A DNA stretch of 64,000 nucleotides from Nocardioides oleivorans (GCF_004137255.1 NZ_SDWT01000001.1:2914001-2978000), one strand, 5' to 3'. Counted from the first letter of the stretch, positions 16,488 to 25,050 are shown. The notes: generated by a model not told the origin, from the letters alone. Program-made: numbers and translations.

Positions 16488-16970
16488 ATGTGGACCGTGA
16501 TGCCCTCGCCCATCGGCGACCTGCGCATCGTCGAGCGCGACGGCTCGATCGTGGCGATCGAGTTCTCGCCGTTCGTCCCGCCGGCGGACGGGCGCCCCCT
16601 CGGGCCGCGTTCCGACGAGGAGCCCGTGCTGGTCGAGGCCGTGCGCCAGCTGACGGCGTACTTCGGCCGTGAGCTCACCGACTTCGACCTCCCCCTCGCA
16701 CCCGTCGGCACCGACTTCCAGCGTCGCGTGTGGACCCAGCTGGAGAGGATCGCCTACGGCGAGACCGCGTCCTACGGCGAGGTCGCCGGGCGGCTCGGGA
16801 TGACCAACGCCGCCTCGCGCGCGGTCGGCCTGGCCAACGGCCGCAACCCGATCCCGATCGTGGTGCCGTGCCACCGCGTCATCGGTGCCAACGGCACGCT
16901 CACCGGCTACGCCGGCGGCCTGGAGCGCAAGCAGCTGCTGCTCGAGCTGGAGCAGGACGCCCTCTTCTGA
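16488..16970 (+). CDS. ogt: Methylated-DNA--protein-cysteine methyltransferase
   Basis: 160 residues, normal for Ogt/MGMT. The active-site Cys128 is in PIVVPCHRV, and the DNA-binding helix region contains SYGEVAGRLGMTNAASRAVG. It removes methyl groups from O6-methylguanine by suicide transfer. It starts 2 bases after the Ada/AlkA stop, so the two repair proteins are made together and probably induced by the Ada domain upstream. Confidence 0.96.
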   Translation: MWTVMPSPIGDLRIVERDGSIVAIEFSPFVPPADGRPLGPRSDEEPVLVEAVRQLTAYFGRELTDFDLPLAPVGTDFQRRVWTQLERIAYGETASYGEVAGRLGMTNAASRAVGLANGRNPIPIVVPCHRVIGANGTLTGYAGGLERKQLLLELEQDALF

Positions 16971-17000
16971 GGGCCTTCAGGCGCGACGGGCACGCCGGGG

Positions 17001-17546
17001 TCAGTCCCGGTCCGTGAGGGCGAGCACGTCCTCCACGTGGCGGACGAGCTGCTCGGTCGTCATCGGCGGCAGCCGGAGGAACCAGCGGTAGACGACAGGG
17101 GCCATCAGGAGCTCGGCAGCCCGCTCGGGCTCGGACGATCCGGCGGCGCGAAGCACGTCGTGCACCTGCGCGAGCTGCGGCTCGAGGAGCCGCGTGCGGT
17201 ACTCCCGGGCGACCGACTCGTCGGTCTGGATCACCGCGGCGAGGGCCCGCAGGAGAGATGCGTGCGGCTCGGTGCTGATCTCCTCGGTCGCGGCGACGAG
17301 CAGGTCCTCCAGCTGGTGGGCGAGGTCGCCGTCGGCCCGCGCCCCGTCCGATCCCGGAGCATCGCCGTGGGCCAGCAGCGCGTCGAACAGCACCGCCGGG
17401 ACGCCGGGCCACGAGCGGTAGAGCGTCTGCTTGCCGATGCCCGCCCGCGAGGCGATCCCCTCCATCGTGAGGGAGGTCGGACCGTGCTCGGCCGCCAGCT
17501 CGAGGACCGCCGCGTGGACCCGGGCGATCGTGCTGGAGCGGGCCAT
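17001..17546 (-). CDS. TetR/AcrR family transcriptional regulator
   Basis: 181 residues. The N-terminal HTH is clear (LTMEGIASRAGIGKQTLYRSWPG); the rest is a helical ligand domain of TetR_C type. It is divergent from the SDR gene with a 53-base gap holding a perfect palindrome, so it probably represses both itself and the SDR. The ATG follows TACCGT (17558-17553) by 6 bases without a Shine-Dalgarno, so the message is probably leaderless. Confidence 0.9.
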   Translation of the reverse strand: MARSSTIARVHAAVLELAAEHGPTSLTMEGIASRAGIGKQTLYRSWPGVPAVLFDALLAHGDAPGSDGARADGDLAHQLEDLLVAATEEISTEPHASLLRALAAVIQTDESVAREYRTRLLEPQLAQVHDVLRAAGSSEPERAAELLMAPVVYRWFLRLPPMTTEQLVRHVEDVLALTDRD

Positions 17547-17560
17547 GCCCGAACGGTATC

Positions 17561-17583
17561 AAATGAGACGGACCGTCTCGTTT
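17561..17583. promoter_or_regulatory. TetR-type operator between two divergent promoters
   Basis: AAA-T-GAGACGG-A-CCGTCTC-G-TTT: two 7-base arms around one base, extended by AAA/TTT, with one mismatched pair. It sits between the -10 of the TetR gene (TACCGT, 17553-17558) and the -10 of the SDR gene (CATCAT, 17588-17593), so one bound dimer would block both promoters. Confidence 0.8.
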
Positions 17584-17599
17584 GTGTCATCATCGGGGC

Positions 17600-18445
17600 A
17601 TGGACGATCTCCGCACATGGTTCATCACCGGAGCCGGTCGCGGCCTCGGCCTCGCCCTCACGCGAGCAGCGCTGGACGCCGGCCATCGCGTCGTGGCGAC
17701 GTCGCGCAGCGGCGCGGTGCCACTGCAGCACGAGCACCTGTCGACGCCCGTCCTCGACGTGCGGGACCGCAGCGCGTGCCACGAGGTCGTCGCGCGGGCC
17801 GTACGCGACCACGGTCGCCTCGACGTCCTGGTCAACAACGCGGGCCACGGACTGGTCGGCGCTGCCGAGGAGGTCGACGAGGACGAGGCCCGGTCCATCG
17901 TCGACGTCGACCTGCTCGGTCCGCTCTGGCTCACCCAGGCCGTCCTGCCGGTGATGCGGTCCCAGGGCCACGGTCACGTCGTCCAGGTCTCGTCGGTCGG
18001 CGGCGTGGGCGCCATGCCGTTCCTCGGTCTCTACAACGCCGCGAAGTGGGGCCTCGAGGGGTTCTCCGAGGCGCTGGCCGCAGAGGTGCGGCCCTTCGGC
18101 ATCCGGGTCACGCTCGCCGAGGTGGGTGAGATGGACACCGAGTGGGGGACGGGCAGCATGCGCTTCGCCGCTCCACTGCGGCCGTACGACACCCTCCGCG
18201 AGCAGGTGCTCGGATCGGCGGACGTGCCGTGGGAGAGCGAGCCGGGCGCGACGGGCGGCGGCTGTGACCCCGCTGTCGTCGCCGATGCCCTGCTCGCCCA
18301 CGTCGCCGACCACTCCGACGACCGGTTGCGCGTGCTGCTCGGCGACGACGCGCCCGGCCAGGTCGCGACCGTCCTGCGCGCCCGGCACGAGGACTACGCG
18401 CGGGACCCGCGCTACGTCGCCGCGGTCGCGACGGGCACCTCGTGA
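17600..18445 (+). CDS. Short-chain dehydrogenase/reductase
   Basis: 281 residues. The NAD(P)-binding motif is FITGAGRGLGLALT, the NNAG motif is VLVNNAGHGL, and the catalytic residues are Ser (QVSSVGGVG) and YxxxK (YNAAKWGLEGF). This is a classical SDR of the kind that oxidises or reduces alcohols and ketones; the substrate is not known. Start ATG 17600 follows CATCAT by 6 bases. It is divergent from a TetR repressor and likely induced when that regulator binds its ligand. Confidence 0.92.
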   Translation: MDDLRTWFITGAGRGLGLALTRAALDAGHRVVATSRSGAVPLQHEHLSTPVLDVRDRSACHEVVARAVRDHGRLDVLVNNAGHGLVGAAEEVDEDEARSIVDVDLLGPLWLTQAVLPVMRSQGHGHVVQVSSVGGVGAMPFLGLYNAAKWGLEGFSEALAAEVRPFGIRVTLAEVGEMDTEWGTGSMRFAAPLRPYDTLREQVLGSADVPWESEPGATGGGCDPAVVADALLAHVADHSDDRLRVLLGDDAPGQVATVLRARHEDYARDPRYVAAVATGTS

Positions 18446-18454
18446 GACCGGGGC

Positions 18455-18856
18455 TCAGACGCCGCGACGCATCACGCCGCCGATGCACGACGCCAGCACG
18501 GCAGGCCCGGCGACCAGGCCGAAGATGAACGGCACGACGTCACGGCTCTGCTCGAGCAGCGTGGCGTAGTCGTAGTCGGTGGTGTTGCGCAGCCACGGCG
18601 GGATCATCCACCAGCCGAGGGCGACGCCGGCGGCGATCGCCAGCCACCACAGCGCGGACGTCAGCGCGCCCTGCCCCATGCCGTCGAGCAGCCCGCCGGC
18701 GAAGCCAACCAGGGCGAGCGCCCCGAAGGCGATCAGGCCGGCGCCGATGGCGACGTCCCCCGTCTTGTTCATCTGCGGGACCGCCACCTCGGTGTAGAGG
18801 ATCAGGCCGAAGCCGATGATGGCCAGGCGCAGCAGGATCGAGAACACGCCCTTCAT
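18455..18856 (-). CDS. Conserved membrane protein of unknown function
   Basis: 133 residues with four predicted membrane helices (starting LLRLAIIGFGLILY, then LIAFGALALVGFAGG, SALWWLAIAAGVALGWW and VPFIFGLVAGPAVLASCIGG). I do not recognise a family. The ATG overlaps the stop of the upstream DinB-like gene (ATGA), so the two are translated together. It converges on the SDR gene with only 9 bases between stops. Confidence 0.75.
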   Translation of the reverse strand: MKGVFSILLRLAIIGFGLILYTEVAVPQMNKTGDVAIGAGLIAFGALALVGFAGGLLDGMGQGALTSALWWLAIAAGVALGWWMIPPWLRNTTDYDYATLLEQSRDVVPFIFGLVAGPAVLASCIGGVMRRGV

Positions 18857-19443
18857 CGGGCCTCCCCGGACCACTGCGGGTCGCGACCCGAGCGCGCGAG
18901 CACCCGCTCGAAGGGGGTGGCGTCGTCGGTGACGCTGACGGAGGGGCCGAACAGCCCGGGGGTGCCGGACTCCTCGAACCCGCCGACGAAGGCCATGCAG
19001 GCGTCGGCCGTGGCTCCGTCGCAGTCGTAGGGCTGGCCGGTCGCGCGTGCGAGGTCCCAGCCGTGGAGGACGATCTCGTCGAGGGCGACGAGCCCGGCGA
19101 CCTGACCCGGCAGGTCGACACCACCGGCGCGGGTCATGCCGTCCCACGCGTCGGGGTCGCGCCAGGCGGCGGTCATCTCGGGCACCTGCGCGGCCAGGGC
19201 CTCGCGCCACCCGGGCTCGGCGTCGGGCCAGCTGCCGTCGTCGGGGCTGGTGTCGGTGAGCGGTCCGAAGTCCTTGTCCGCCGCTGCGCGGAAGGCGAGG
19301 GTCAACCCCACGAGGTGCCGGACGAGCTGGCCGACCGTGCGGCCCTCGCAGGGCGTGGGTGCGCCCAGCTGGTCGTCGGCCACGTCGGAGGCGACCGCGA
19401 CCAGGCGTTCGCCTGCCGGTCCGAGGTCCACGAGATCGCTCAT
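18853..19443 (-). CDS. TIGR03086-type DinB-fold / maleylpyruvate isomerase-like protein
   Basis: 196 residues. The N-terminal pattern with CEGRTVGQLVRHLVGLT and, later, LVALDEIVLHGWDLARATGQP carries the metal-binding histidines of the DinB/mycothiol-dependent maleylpyruvate isomerase superfamily, a group very common in actinobacteria. Many members are mycothiol transferases; the reaction of this one is unknown. The start follows CAAGGT by 6 bases without a Shine-Dalgarno (leaderless type). It is coupled to the downstream membrane protein. Confidence 0.8.
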   Translation of the reverse strand: MSDLVDLGPAGERLVAVASDVADDQLGAPTPCEGRTVGQLVRHLVGLTLAFRAAADKDFGPLTDTSPDDGSWPDAEPGWREALAAQVPEMTAAWRDPDAWDGMTRAGGVDLPGQVAGLVALDEIVLHGWDLARATGQPYDCDGATADACMAFVGGFEESGTPGLFGPSVSVTDDATPFERVLARSGRDPQWSGEAR

Positions 19444-19483
19444 GCGCCAACCTTGCCCGACAAACGCCGACCGTGAGAAGGAA

Positions 19484-20098
19484 TCAGCCGTCTAGGGTCT
19501 CGCTGGACACGACTTCGGCCAGCATCCGGCGGATGCTGGCGATCACCGGCTCGTAGAGCAGCGTGCCGACCACCACTCGCTCGACGGCCCGGCCGCGGTC
19601 CTCGGTGGGGATCCGCGAGACGTCGAGCTCGACGAGTGGGCGAAGCGATGCGGCGTAGGTGTCGAGCAGATCGTCGGTCACGGGGAAGTCCAGGCGCGCG
19701 AGGGTGTCGAGCTGACCGGCGAGGCGGGCGCGCAGAGGGCCGCCCTCGGCCAGGTGCCACCCCTGGCGGTCGACGAGGGCGTCGACGGTCGCGAGCGACT
19801 CCGCGGACGGAGCGGTGTCCGGCTCGGGCGAGAGCAGCCACTGGGCCGTGCCGAGGCTCTCGTGCAGGGCGACGGAGCTGTCGTCGACCGCGTCCAGCAC
19901 GCGGCGTACGTCGTCGAGCGACAGGCTCGCCACCTCGGTCAGCGCGCGGACCAGGGCGAGCCGGCGCACGTGCGTGTCGTCGTACGACGCCCAGGTGCTG
20001 CTCTCGGTCGTGCCGGGGGCCAGCAGGCCCAGGCGCAGGTAGTACTTGATCGTCGCGGAGGGGAAGCCACTCGTGCGGGACAGCTCGGCGAGGCGCAT
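19484..20098 (-). CDS. MerR family transcriptional regulator
   Basis: 204 residues. The N-terminal winged HTH is clear (MRLAELSRTSGFPSATIKYYLRLGLL), followed by VRRLALVRALTEVASLSLDDVRRVL. The 130-residue effector domain has no recognisable metal cysteines, so it is unlikely to be a metal sensor. ATG 20098 fits the family start and follows CAAGAT (20110-20105) by 6 bases with no Shine-Dalgarno. It is divergent from a small membrane protein, with a palindrome in the gap. Confidence 0.9.
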   Translation of the reverse strand: MRLAELSRTSGFPSATIKYYLRLGLLAPGTTESSTWASYDDTHVRRLALVRALTEVASLSLDDVRRVLDAVDDSSVALHESLGTAQWLLSPEPDTAPSAESLATVDALVDRQGWHLAEGGPLRARLAGQLDTLARLDFPVTDDLLDTYAASLRPLVELDVSRIPTEDRGRAVERVVVGTLLYEPVIASIRRMLAEVVSSETLDG

Positions 20099-20116
20099 GC
20101 CGACATCTTGACACAT

Positions 20117-20158
20117 TGGATAGTTCAGGTGTCCCATGTTGGATAGTCCCACTATCCA
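20117..20158. promoter_or_regulatory. Probable MerR operator / promoter region
   Basis: A perfect palindrome GGATAGT-CCC-ACTATCC (20141-20157, flanked by T and A) lies in the divergent gap, and TTGGATAGT occurs a second time at 20117-20125. If TTGGAT (20117-20122) acts as -35 and GATAGT (20142-20147) as -10 for the rightward gene, the spacer is 19 bases, the long spacing typical of MerR-activated promoters. The palindrome is seen; the promoter reading is inference. Confidence 0.55.
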
Positions 20159-20174
20159 CGAATCGGGGAGCACG

Positions 20175-20573
20175 ATGTCTGCTGAGTCCCAGGCCCTCGC
20201 CGGGATCCTGCTGCTCTCGCTCGTCACGGTCGAGACCGGTGGTCTCTACCTGATGAAGCTCTGGCGCAGGCCGGGCACGTCGACGGCCTTCCAGATCGGG
20301 TTCGCCCGCGCCGGCCACGCGCACGCGGCCGTCCTGCTGCTGCTCGGGCTCGCCATCCAGCCCTACGCGGATGCCGCCGACCTCGACGGCGCCATCGGCT
20401 GGCTGGCCCGCACCGGAGCTCCGGCCGCCGCGATCCTGATGCCGGCGGGCTTCTTCCTCTCCTCGACGGGAGAGGGGCGCGACAAGCCCAACGGCCTGGT
20501 CGCGCTGGTCTTCGCCGGCGCGGTGGTGCTCGCCCTCGGCCTGACCTGCCTCGGGCTCGGCCTGCTCCTCTGA
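20175..20573 (+). CDS. Small conserved membrane protein
   Basis: 132 residues with four hydrophobic segments and no known domain. Its start is ATG 20175 with GGGGAG 4 bases upstream. The sequence has HAHAAVLLLLGLAIQ after the first helix, a possible haem- or metal-contacting His pair. It is divergent from the MerR regulator and probably its target. It ends 7 bases before the convergent IclR gene. Confidence 0.75.
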   Translation: MSAESQALAGILLLSLVTVETGGLYLMKLWRRPGTSTAFQIGFARAGHAHAAVLLLLGLAIQPYADAADLDGAIGWLARTGAPAAAILMPAGFFLSSTGEGRDKPNGLVALVFAGAVVLALGLTCLGLGLLL

Positions 20574-20579
20574 GGCCGA

Positions 20580-21302
20580 CTACTCCGACGCGGCGCGGCG
20601 GAGCGACTCGGAGAGACGGTCGGCAGCGGCGAGGACGGCGGGTGCGTGCATCCGGCCGGGCTGGCGGGAGAGGCGCTCGAGCGGGCCGGAGACCGACACG
20701 GCGGCGATGACCTTGCCGCCGGGGGAGCGGACCGGGGCCGAGACCGACGCGACGCCCTGCTCGCGCTCGCCCACCGACTGCGACCATCCGCGGCGGCGGA
20801 TGCCGGACAGGGCCGTGGCCGAGAAGGCGGCGTTCTGCAGGCCGCGGTGCATCCGCTCCGGGTCCTCCCACGCGAGCAGGATCTGCGCGGCGGAGCCGGC
20901 GTTCATGGTGAGCTGCGAGCCCACGGGGATCGTGTCGCGCAGGCCGGAGGGACGCTCGGCGGCGGCGACGCACACGCGGTGCTCGCCCTGGCGGCGCCAG
21001 AGCTGGGCGGACTCGCCGGTGATGTCGCGCAGACGCGCCAGGACGGGACCGGCGGCGGCGAGGAGGCGGTCCTCGCCGGCGGCGGCGGACAGCTCGGCCA
21101 GGCGCGGGCCGAGGACGAAGCGGCCCTGCATGTCACGGGCGACGAGGCGGTGGTGCTCGAGGGCGACGGCGAGGCGGTGCGCGGTGGGGCGGGCCAGCCC
21201 GGTGCCGGCCACGAGGCCGGCGAGGGTGGCCGGTCCGGCCTCGAGTGCTGCGAGCACGAGCGCGGCCTTGTCGAGCACGCCGACACCAGATCCGTTGTCC
21301 AT
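20580..21302 (-). CDS. ndgR: IclR family regulator, NdgR-like
   Basis: 240 residues. The N-terminal winged HTH (ATLAGLVAGTGLARPTAHRL) is followed by an IclR effector domain (QLTMNAGSAAQILLAWEDPE). Its size and its position divergent from leuCD match NdgR of Streptomyces and AreB-type regulators, which control leuCD and other amino acid genes. The start follows CAATAT (21314-21309) by 6 bases and has no Shine-Dalgarno, so it is likely leaderless. The gene name rests on position and family. Confidence 0.85.
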   Translation of the reverse strand: MDNGSGVGVLDKAALVLAALEAGPATLAGLVAGTGLARPTAHRLAVALEHHRLVARDMQGRFVLGPRLAELSAAAGEDRLLAAAGPVLARLRDITGESAQLWRRQGEHRVCVAAAERPSGLRDTIPVGSQLTMNAGSAAQILLAWEDPERMHRGLQNAAFSATALSGIRRRGWSQSVGEREQGVASVSAPVRSPGGKVIAAVSVSGPLERLSRQPGRMHAPAVLAAADRLSESLRRAASE

Positions 21303-21386
21303 ATGCCGATATTGTCATCTCAGAGAGTGGGATGCAAGATGTAGCGTCGCCCCACCGCACGAGCTGAAGTCGAAGGAGTTCGCACC
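21301..21386. promoter_or_regulatory. Divergent promoter region ndgR / leuC
   Basis: 84 bases separate the two starts. The leftward -10 CAATAT (21309-21314) is clear. ATAT-GCCG-ATAT (21301-21312) is a small inverted repeat over the ndgR start and may be part of the autoregulatory site. leuC has its own ribosome site (GAAGGAG, 21372-21378). Confidence 0.4.
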
Positions 21387-22811
21387 ATGGGCAAGACCCT
21401 GTCCGAGAAAGTCTGGGACGAGCACGTCGTCCGCAGTGCCGCCGGAGAGCCCGACCTCCTCTTCATCGACCTCCACCTCCTCCACGAGGTGACCTCGCCC
21501 CAGGCCTTCGACGGCCTGCGGCTGGCCGACCGCTCGGTGCGCCGTCCCGACCTGACCCTGGCGACCGAGGACCACAACGTCCCGACCATCGACTGGGACA
21601 AGCCGATCGCCGACCCCGTGAGCCGCACCCAGGTCGAGACGCTGCGCAAGAACGCCGCCGACTTCGGCGTGCGCCTGCACCCGCTCGGCGACATCGAGCA
21701 GGGCATCGTGCACGTCGTCGGCCCGCAGCTCGGCCTGACCCAGCCCGGCATGACGATCGTGTGCGGTGACTCGCACACCTCGACGCACGGCGCCTTCGGC
21801 GCGATCGCCTTCGGCATCGGCACCTCCGAGGTCGAGCACGTGCTCGCCACCCAGACGCTGACGCAGGCGAAGCCCAGGACGATGGCCGTCACGATCAACG
21901 GCAGCCTGCCCGAGGGCGTCACCGCCAAGGACATGGTGCTCACCCTGATCACGCACACCGGCACCGGTGGCGGCCAGGGCTACATCGTGGAGTACCGCGG
22001 CCAGGCCATCGAGGAGCTCTCGATGGAGGGCCGGATGACCGTGTGCAACATGTCGATCGAGTGGGGCGCCAAGGCCGGCCTGATCGCCCCCGACCAGACG
22101 ACCTTCGACTACATCGAGGGCAAGCCCGAGGCGCCGAAGGGCGCCGACTGGGACGCCGCCGTCGCGCACTGGAAGACGCTGCGCACCGACGACGACGCGG
22201 TCTTCGACCAGGAGATCGAGCTCGATGCCACCACGATGACGCCGTTCGTCACCTGGGGCACCAACCCCGGCCAGGGTGCGCCGCTCGGCGCCTCCGTGCC
22301 GAGCCCCGACGACTTCGACGAGCCCAACGACAAGATCGCGACCGAGAAGGCCCTGCAGTACATGGGTCTCGAGGCCGGCACCCCGCTGCGCGAGGTGAAG
22401 GTCGACACCGTGTTCGTCGGCTCGTGCACCAACGGCCGCATCGAGGACCTCCGCCTCGCCGCGTCGATCCTCGAGGGCCGCACCGTCGCCGACGACACCC
22501 GCCTGCTGGTGGTGCCCGGGTCGGTGCGCGTACGCCTCCAGGCCGAGGCCGAGGGGCTGGACAAGGTGTTCCTCGCCTCGGGCGCCGAGTGGCGCGGCGC
22601 CGGCTGCTCGATGTGCCTGGGCATGAACCCCGACCAGCTCGCACCGGGCGAGCGCAGTGCGTCGACGTCCAACCGCAACTTCGAGGGCCGCCAGGGCAAG
22701 GGCGGACGGACGCACCTGGTCTCCGTGCCGGTCGCCGCGGCGACGGCGATCCGCGGCACCCTCTCCTCGCCGGCCGACCTCGAGCCCGCCGCGACCCTCC
22801 AGGAGGTCTGA
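21387..22811 (+). CDS. leuC: 3-isopropylmalate dehydratase large subunit
   Basis: 474 residues, standard length. The aconitase-type [4Fe-4S] cysteines are in VGSCTNGR and in [22 protein letters not shown] is also typical. With LeuD it isomerises 2- to 3-isopropylmalate in leucine synthesis. GAAGGAG precedes the ATG. It is followed after 3 bases by leuD and is probably controlled by the divergent IclR regulator. Confidence 0.98.
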   Translation: MGKTLSEKVWDEHVVRSAAGEPDLLFIDLHLLHEVTSPQAFDGLRLADRSVRRPDLTLATEDHNVPTIDWDKPIADPVSRTQVETLRKNAADFGVRLHPLGDIEQGIVHVVGPQLGLTQPGMTIVCGDSHTSTHGAFGAIAFGIGTSEVEHVLATQTLTQAKPRTMAVTINGSLPEGVTAKDMVLTLITHTGTGGGQGYIVEYRGQAIEELSMEGRMTVCNMSIEWGAKAGLIAPDQTTFDYIEGKPEAPKGADWDAAVAHWKTLRTDDDAVFDQEIELDATTMTPFVTWGTNPGQGAPLGASVPSPDDFDEPNDKIATEKALQYMGLEAGTPLREVKVDTVFVGSCTNGRIEDLRLAASILEGRTVADDTRLLVVPGSVRVRLQAEAEGLDKVFLASGAEWRGAGCSMCLGMNPDQLAPGERSASTSNRNFEGRQGKGGRTHLVSVPVAAATAIRGTLSSPADLEPAATLQEV

Positions 22812-22814
22812 CCC

Positions 22815-23414
22815 ATGGACAAGTTCACCACCCACACCGGCCTCGGCGTCCCGCTCAAGCGCAGCAACGTCGACACCGACCAGATCATCCCGGCGGTCTA
22901 CCTCAAGCGGGTGACCCGCACCGGCTTCGAGGACGGCCTGTTCGCCGCGTGGCGCAACGACCCCGACTTCGTGCTCAACGACCCGACGTACGCCGCGGGC
23001 TCGGTGCTCGTCGCCGGACCCGACTTCGGGACCGGCAGCTCGCGCGAGCACGCCGTGTGGGCCCTGCAGAACTACGGCTTCAGGGCCGTCATCTCCTCGC
23101 GCTTCGCCGACATCTTCCGGGGCAACTCCGGCAAGGCCGGTCTGGTCGCCGCGCAGGTCGACGAGAAGGTCGTCCAGCGCCTGTGGGACTGGATGGAGGA
23201 CAACCCCGGTGGCGAGATCACCGTCGACCTGGAGAGCCGCACCGTCCGCGCGGGCGTCGGCGAGGACGCCGTCGAGGACTCCTTCGACATCGACGACTAC
23301 ACCCGCTGGCGGCTGCTCGAGGGCCTCGACGACATCGGGATCACCCTCGGCCACGATGCAGACATCACTGCCTTCGAGGCCGCGCGCCCGAGCTGGAAGC
23401 CCGTCACGGCTTGA
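22815..23414 (+). CDS. leuD: 3-isopropylmalate dehydratase small subunit
   Basis: 199 residues. The swivelling domain shows [30 protein letters not shown] and the [14 protein letters not shown] segment. It partners LeuC. It starts 3 bases after leuC (AGGAGG ahead of the ATG), so both are one transcript. Confidence 0.98.
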   Translation: MDKFTTHTGLGVPLKRSNVDTDQIIPAVYLKRVTRTGFEDGLFAAWRNDPDFVLNDPTYAAGSVLVAGPDFGTGSSREHAVWALQNYGFRAVISSRFADIFRGNSGKAGLVAAQVDEKVVQRLWDWMEDNPGGEITVDLESRTVRAGVGEDAVEDSFDIDDYTRWRLLEGLDDIGITLGHDADITAFEAARPSWKPVTA

Positions 23415-23444
23415 AAAAACCCCTGCAAATAAGGGCTTTGGTGA

Positions 23445-23473
23445 TTGTCCTCACCCTTCCTTGTGCCTAGCGT
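23445..23473 (+). promoter_or_regulatory. Predicted promoter of the HU gene
   Basis: TTGTCC (23445-23450), a 17-base spacer and TAGCGT (23468-23473) lie 58 bases before the GTG start. Between leuD and this promoter is an AT-richer stretch (AAAAAACCCCTGC with AAGGGCTTT) that could form a weak hairpin ending leuCD. Confidence 0.5.
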
Positions 23474-23530
23474 GCGACGGAAAGGGTCGAGCACGAGCTC
23501 GGCTTCCATGGTTCATTGGAAGGGAAGCTA

Positions 23531-24205
23531 GTGAACAAGACAGAGCTCATCGACGCGCTCGCCGCGCGTTACGAGGGGAACCGCAAGCAGGCGGCGCACG
23601 CACTCGAGTCGGTGCTCGACACGATCACGCGCGAGGTCGCGAAGGGCGAGAAGGTCGCGATCACCGGCTTCGGCTCGTTCGAGAAGGCCGTGCGCAACGC
23701 GCGCTGGGTCCGCAACCCGCAGACCGGTGAGCGGATCAAGTCGAAGAAGAAGTCCGTGCCGAAGTTCTCCGCCGGCAAGGAGCTCAAGGACGTCATCTCG
23801 GGTGCGAAGAAGCTGCCGAAGCTGACGGCCGCCAACATGCCGAGGCCGCCCGCCGGCGTGCGTGCCGCGGCCGCTGCGGTGACCGGCGCCGCCACGTCGA
23901 CCGCCAAGAAGGCTCCGGCCAGGTCGGCCACGCCGGCGAAGAAGGCTGCTCTCGCCAAGACCGCTGCTGCCAAGAAGGCTCCGGCCAAGACTGCTGCCAA
24001 GAAGGCCGCTCCGGCCAAGACCGCTGCTGCCAAGAAGGCTCCGGCCAAGAAGGCGCCCGCCAAGACCGCCGCAGCCAAGAAGGCGACGCCGGCCAAGAAG
24101 AGCGCGGCGAAGACCACCGCGGCCAAGAAGGCGCCGGCCAAGACCGCCGCCAAGAAGACTCCCGCCAAGAAGGCTCCGGCCAAGAAGACCGCGAAGAAGT
24201 CCTGA
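23531..24205 (+). CDS. hupB: HU-family DNA-binding protein with lysine/alanine-rich tail
   Basis: 224 residues from GTG (GGAAGGGAA just upstream). Residues 1-92 are a complete HU domain (NKTELIDALAARYEGN, GFGSFEK, RNPQTGERIK). Residues 110-224 are made of repeated AKK/PAKK/AAKK units, as in mycobacterial HupB and Streptomyces HupS, which bind and compact DNA more tightly and resemble histone H1 tails. The tail is encoded by a repetitive stretch (23900-24200) prone to length change. Confidence 0.95.
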   Translation: MNKTELIDALAARYEGNRKQAAHALESVLDTITREVAKGEKVAITGFGSFEKAVRNARWVRNPQTGERIKSKKKSVPKFSAGKELKDVISGAKKLPKLTAANMPRPPAGVRAAAAAVTGAATSTAKKAPARSATPAKKAALAKTAAAKKAPAKTAAKKAAPAKTAAAKKAPAKKAPAKTAAAKKATPAKKSAAKTTAAKKAPAKTAAKKTPAKKAPAKKTAKKS

Positions 24206-24265
24206 CGCAGCACCAGCACGATCGATCACGCTGAAGGCGGGTCACCCTCGCGGGGTGGCCCGCCT

Positions 24266-24931
24266 TCAGCGCGCCAGGGCCGCGCTCGCCCGTGTCGTGT
24301 GTGGTCCGACGCCGGCGACGAGGGCGGCGTCGAGGTCGTCGAGGTCGTCGACATCGTGGCGCACGCTGGCCGCACCCGCGCCGACCTCGACCGCGCCCGC
24401 GCCCGCGTGCCGGGCGGCGGAGCCGGTGCCGAAGGCGGGGGCGAACCGGTCGGCAGGAGCGGCGTACAACGTCGTGCCGCTGCCGTCGTGGTCGCGCACG
24501 AAGACCGCGTCCGCGGTCCCCAGCCCGTCGACCACCTCGCGCAGCACCATGGCGAGCTCGACGGGACGCAGCCCCGGCAGGTCGGCGCACAGGGCGACGG
24601 GCACGGCGCCGGGCCAGCGTCGTACGACCTCGGCTGCTCCCTGCACCAGGGTCGCGTTGAGGTCCTCGGTGGCCCCGTCGGGCATCACCTCGGCGCCGAA
24701 CGTGCGCATCGTGGCGGCCAGGCGGAAGTCGTCGGTCACCACCAGCACGGCCTCGACGCCGGGGGTCGAGGTCGCTGCCTGCACCGTGTCGAGCGCGAAG
24801 GCCTCGGCGAGCTCGCGCCGAGCCCCGTCGTCGAGGTGTCGGTCTGCGGCGAGGCGGGACTTGCCGAACGCCGGCGGCTTGACGGGTACGACGACCACGC
24901 AGCGGAGCGGGTCGAGGGTCGGGGACGTCAC
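24266..24931 (-). CDS. cofC: 2-phospho-L-lactate (phosphoenolpyruvate) guanylyltransferase
   Basis: 221 residues. The nucleotidyltransferase start reads VVVPVKPPAFGKSRLA, the GTP/metal site is in ALCADLPGLRP, and FVRDHDGSGTT is typical of CofC/FbiD. It activates phosphoenolpyruvate or 2-phospholactate in coenzyme F420 synthesis. GTG 24931 follows CAGGAT by 6 bases and is likely leaderless. It is divergent from plsC; other F420 genes are not in the window. Confidence 0.88.
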   Translation of the reverse strand: MTSPTLDPLRCVVVVPVKPPAFGKSRLAADRHLDDGARRELAEAFALDTVQAATSTPGVEAVLVVTDDFRLAATMRTFGAEVMPDGATEDLNATLVQGAAEVVRRWPGAVPVALCADLPGLRPVELAMVLREVVDGLGTADAVFVRDHDGSGTTLYAAPADRFAPAFGTGSAARHAGAGAVEVGAGAASVRHDVDDLDDLDAALVAGVGPHTTRASAALAR

Positions 24932-25050
24932 TGCAGAATCCTGCCACCCCGGACCAGCGCGGCGGTGCGGCCGTGGCCCGCAGGTGACCGAGTAGCCTGC
25001 TCGCGACGCAACGAGCGTCACACACGATCGCAGGAGAGGGAGGACGCTGG

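Noticed and set aside
17001..20573. The run of small regulators and membrane proteins as a genomic island
   Set aside because: No integrase, tRNA target, direct repeats or base-composition change; these are ordinary chromosomal regulator-target pairs.
23900..24200. Repeats in the HU tail as a possible CRISPR or mobile repeat array
   Set aside because: The repeats are in frame, irregular in spacing and encode AKK units; they are coding repeats.
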